Of a stretch of DNA of 49,676 bases, positions 48,663-49,676 are shown in pieces. The notes under the pieces are model-generated. The model had not been told where the DNA came from, made no database searches, and saw nothing but the letters and a program-made list of their open reading frames with translations. Each line of letters starts with the position of its first letter. The first letter of the stretch is position 1. This DNA comes from DAIDJD01 sp035485275 (GTDB lineage: Bacteria > Oederibacteriota > JAJYGY01 > DAIDJD01). The stretch spans positions 1-49,676 of the forward strand of contig DATHOE010000004.1 in the NCBI GenBank assembly GCA_035485275.1, in the 5' to 3' direction. The translations under genes were made by a program, and so were the position numbers.

Positions 48663-49676
48663 CGCAGCACCGGGTTGCGGGCGGCGTTGACCTCGTCCAG
48701 GCGCCCCACCGGCGTGTTCACGGGAGCGGAGTGGAGCAGCGCGGGGTCTTCGGCGTCGATCTTGAGCAGCACCGCGGCCAGCTCGTCGAGGGTTTCCTTG
48801 GCCTCGGTCTCCACGGGCTCCAGCATCATGGCTTCGGGGACGATGAGGGGGAAATAGATGGTCGGGGCGTGGTAGCCGTAGTCGGCCAGGCGTTTCGCGA
48901 AATCCAGGGCGCCCACGCCCTTCTGCTTCTTGCGGTCGGCCACGCTCAGCACGAACTCGTGCATGCAGCGCTCGCCGTAGGGCGCCTGGAAGCTCCCCTT
49001 GAGCAGGGCCAGCAGGTAGTTGGCGTTGAGCACGGCCCGCCGCGCGATCTCGGGAAGGCCGTCGCCGCCGAAGGACTTCAGGTAGACCAGGCCGCGCAGC
49101 AGGATGCCGAAATTACCCGTGAAGTGGCGCACCCGGCCGATGCTCCTGGGCTCGCCCTCGTCCAGGCTGAAGACGCCGCCATCGGAGCGGCGCACGCGCG
49201 GCACCGGCAGGAAGGGCCGCAGGTGCTCCTTCACGCCGATGGGGCCGGCGCCCGGGCCGCCGCCGCCGTGGGGCGTGGAGAAGGTCTTGTGCACGTTGAA
49301 GTGCATCATGTCGCAGCCCATGTCCCCGGGGCGGGCCACGGCGCAGATGGCGTTCAGGTTGGCGCCGTCGTAATAGAGTTGGGCGTCCACGGCGTGCAGC
49401 CACCCGGCGATGACGCTGATGTCCTTCTCGAAGATGCCCACCGTGTTGGGGTTGGTCATCATCAGGCAGGCGACCTCCGCGGTGATGCGGGGCTTGAGGT
49501 CCTCGAGGTCCACGGTGCCGTCGGGCAGGCTTTTGACGGTCTCAACGGTGTAACCGCAGTAGGCGGCGGAGGCGGGGTTGGTCCCGTGGCTGCTGTCGGG
49601 CACCAGCACCTTGCGCGGACGGCGCCCCCGGCTGTCGTGGTAGGCCTTGCACACCAGCAGGGCCGTCAGCTCCCCT
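48644..49676 (-). CDS. gcvPB: Glycine dehydrogenase (decarboxylating) subunit 2, 5' end outside window
   Basis: GcvPB is the PLP subunit of the two-part glycine decarboxylase (P protein), which passes the aminomethyl group to lipoylated GcvH. Visible are DSSHGTNPASAAYCGY, MMTNPNTVGIFEKDI, the PLP Lys in HFNVHKTFSTPHGGGGPG, FTGNFGILLRGLVYLKSFG and YHAPTIYFPLIVPEAMMLEPVETEAKE. About 344 residues are present; the N-terminal 130-150 lie beyond the right edge. The frame is open to the last base. gcvPA, gcvT and gcvH are probably upstream, outside the window. Confidence 0.95.
   Translation of the reverse strand, partial: GELTALLVCKAYHDSRGRRPRKVLVPDSSHGTNPASAAYCGYTVETVKSLPDGTVDLEDLKPRITAEVACLMMTNPNTVGIFEKDISVIAGWLHAVDAQLYYDGANLNAICAVARPGDMGCDMMHFNVHKTFSTPHGGGGPGAGPIGVKEHLRPFLPVPRVRRSDGGVFSLDEGEPRSIGRVRHFTGNFGILLRGLVYLKSFGGDGLPEIARRAVLNANYLLALLKGSFQAPYGERCMHEFVLSVADRKKQKGVGALDFAKRLADYGYHAPTIYFPLIVPEAMMLEPVETEAKETLDELAAVLLKIDAEDPALLHSAPVNTPVGRLDEVNAARNPVLRWKPAA

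Overview
The window suggests a high-GC, Gram-negative-type bacterium, probably from an uncultivated lineage. Evidence for an envelope with an outer membrane is a PorV/PorQ-like beta-barrel, an O-antigen-ligase-like protein, lgt/lspA lipoprotein processing, and two secreted proteins with long Ser/Thr/Pro-rich linkers. One of these ends in a sorting-type C-terminal domain. Such linkers remind me of candidate phyla such as FCPU426 or Elusimicrobiota, but that placement is an inference. Genes are tightly packed: more than ten junctions are 4-nt ATGA/GTGA/TTGA overlaps, and several starts are GTG or TTG. I see no tRNA, rRNA, CRISPR array, insertion sequence or prophage.

Left part (1-10177, minus strand). 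The edge holds the 5' part of a secreted Ser/Thr/Pro-repeat protein. Next come rlmD, a tiny lipoprotein, and a block pcrA/uvrD-gatC-gatA-zinc ribbon-gatB, preceded by an unrecognised 168-aa protein. Glutamine-dependent tRNA amidation (GatCAB) is complete and has a small zinc-ribbon gene embedded in it.

10411-16852 (plus strand) is a five-gene surface-glycan operon: a polyprenyl-phosphate glycosyltransferase, a WbqC protein, a methyltransferase, a giant GT-C/ArnT-like membrane transferase and a WecE-like sugar aminotransferase. The combination resembles the Arn logic: make an amino sugar, load it on a lipid carrier, transfer it outside the membrane.

26399-16882 (minus strand) is a de novo pyrimidine operon, pyrR-pyrB-pyrC-purC-carA-carB-pyrD. 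It is preceded by a complete PyrR attenuator (binding hairpin, antiterminator pairing, terminator) and a short leader ORF. It covers every step to orotate, with purC of the purine pathway inserted.

36862-26461 (minus strand) is a nine-gene run: ileS, HAD phosphatase, DUF5665, lspA, lgt, rluD, O-antigen ligase with TPRs, a secreted protein and a GH1 glucosidase. A divergent plus-strand gene at 37015 encodes a rhomboid-fold protein that seems to lack the catalytic His.

44093-37962 (minus strand) is the most unusual part: GNAT acetyltransferase, DUF6916-like protein, three paralogous tail-collar proteins, a 897-aa beta-helix/Fn3/repeat-linker protein with a sorting-type tail, and a PorV-like barrel, with gaps of at most 38 nt. 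It looks like one surface-assembly or secretion unit.

Right part (minus strand) holds a glycine decarboxylase subunit (cut by the edge) overlapping a lipoate/octanoate transferase, a DUF1858 redox protein, and bcp-queD-queD-LonN-endoQ. Apart from the cut genes at both ends, no gene looks broken. Two genes, rlmD and the glycosyltransferase at 10411, appear to start at ATC codons with well-placed ribosome binding sites.
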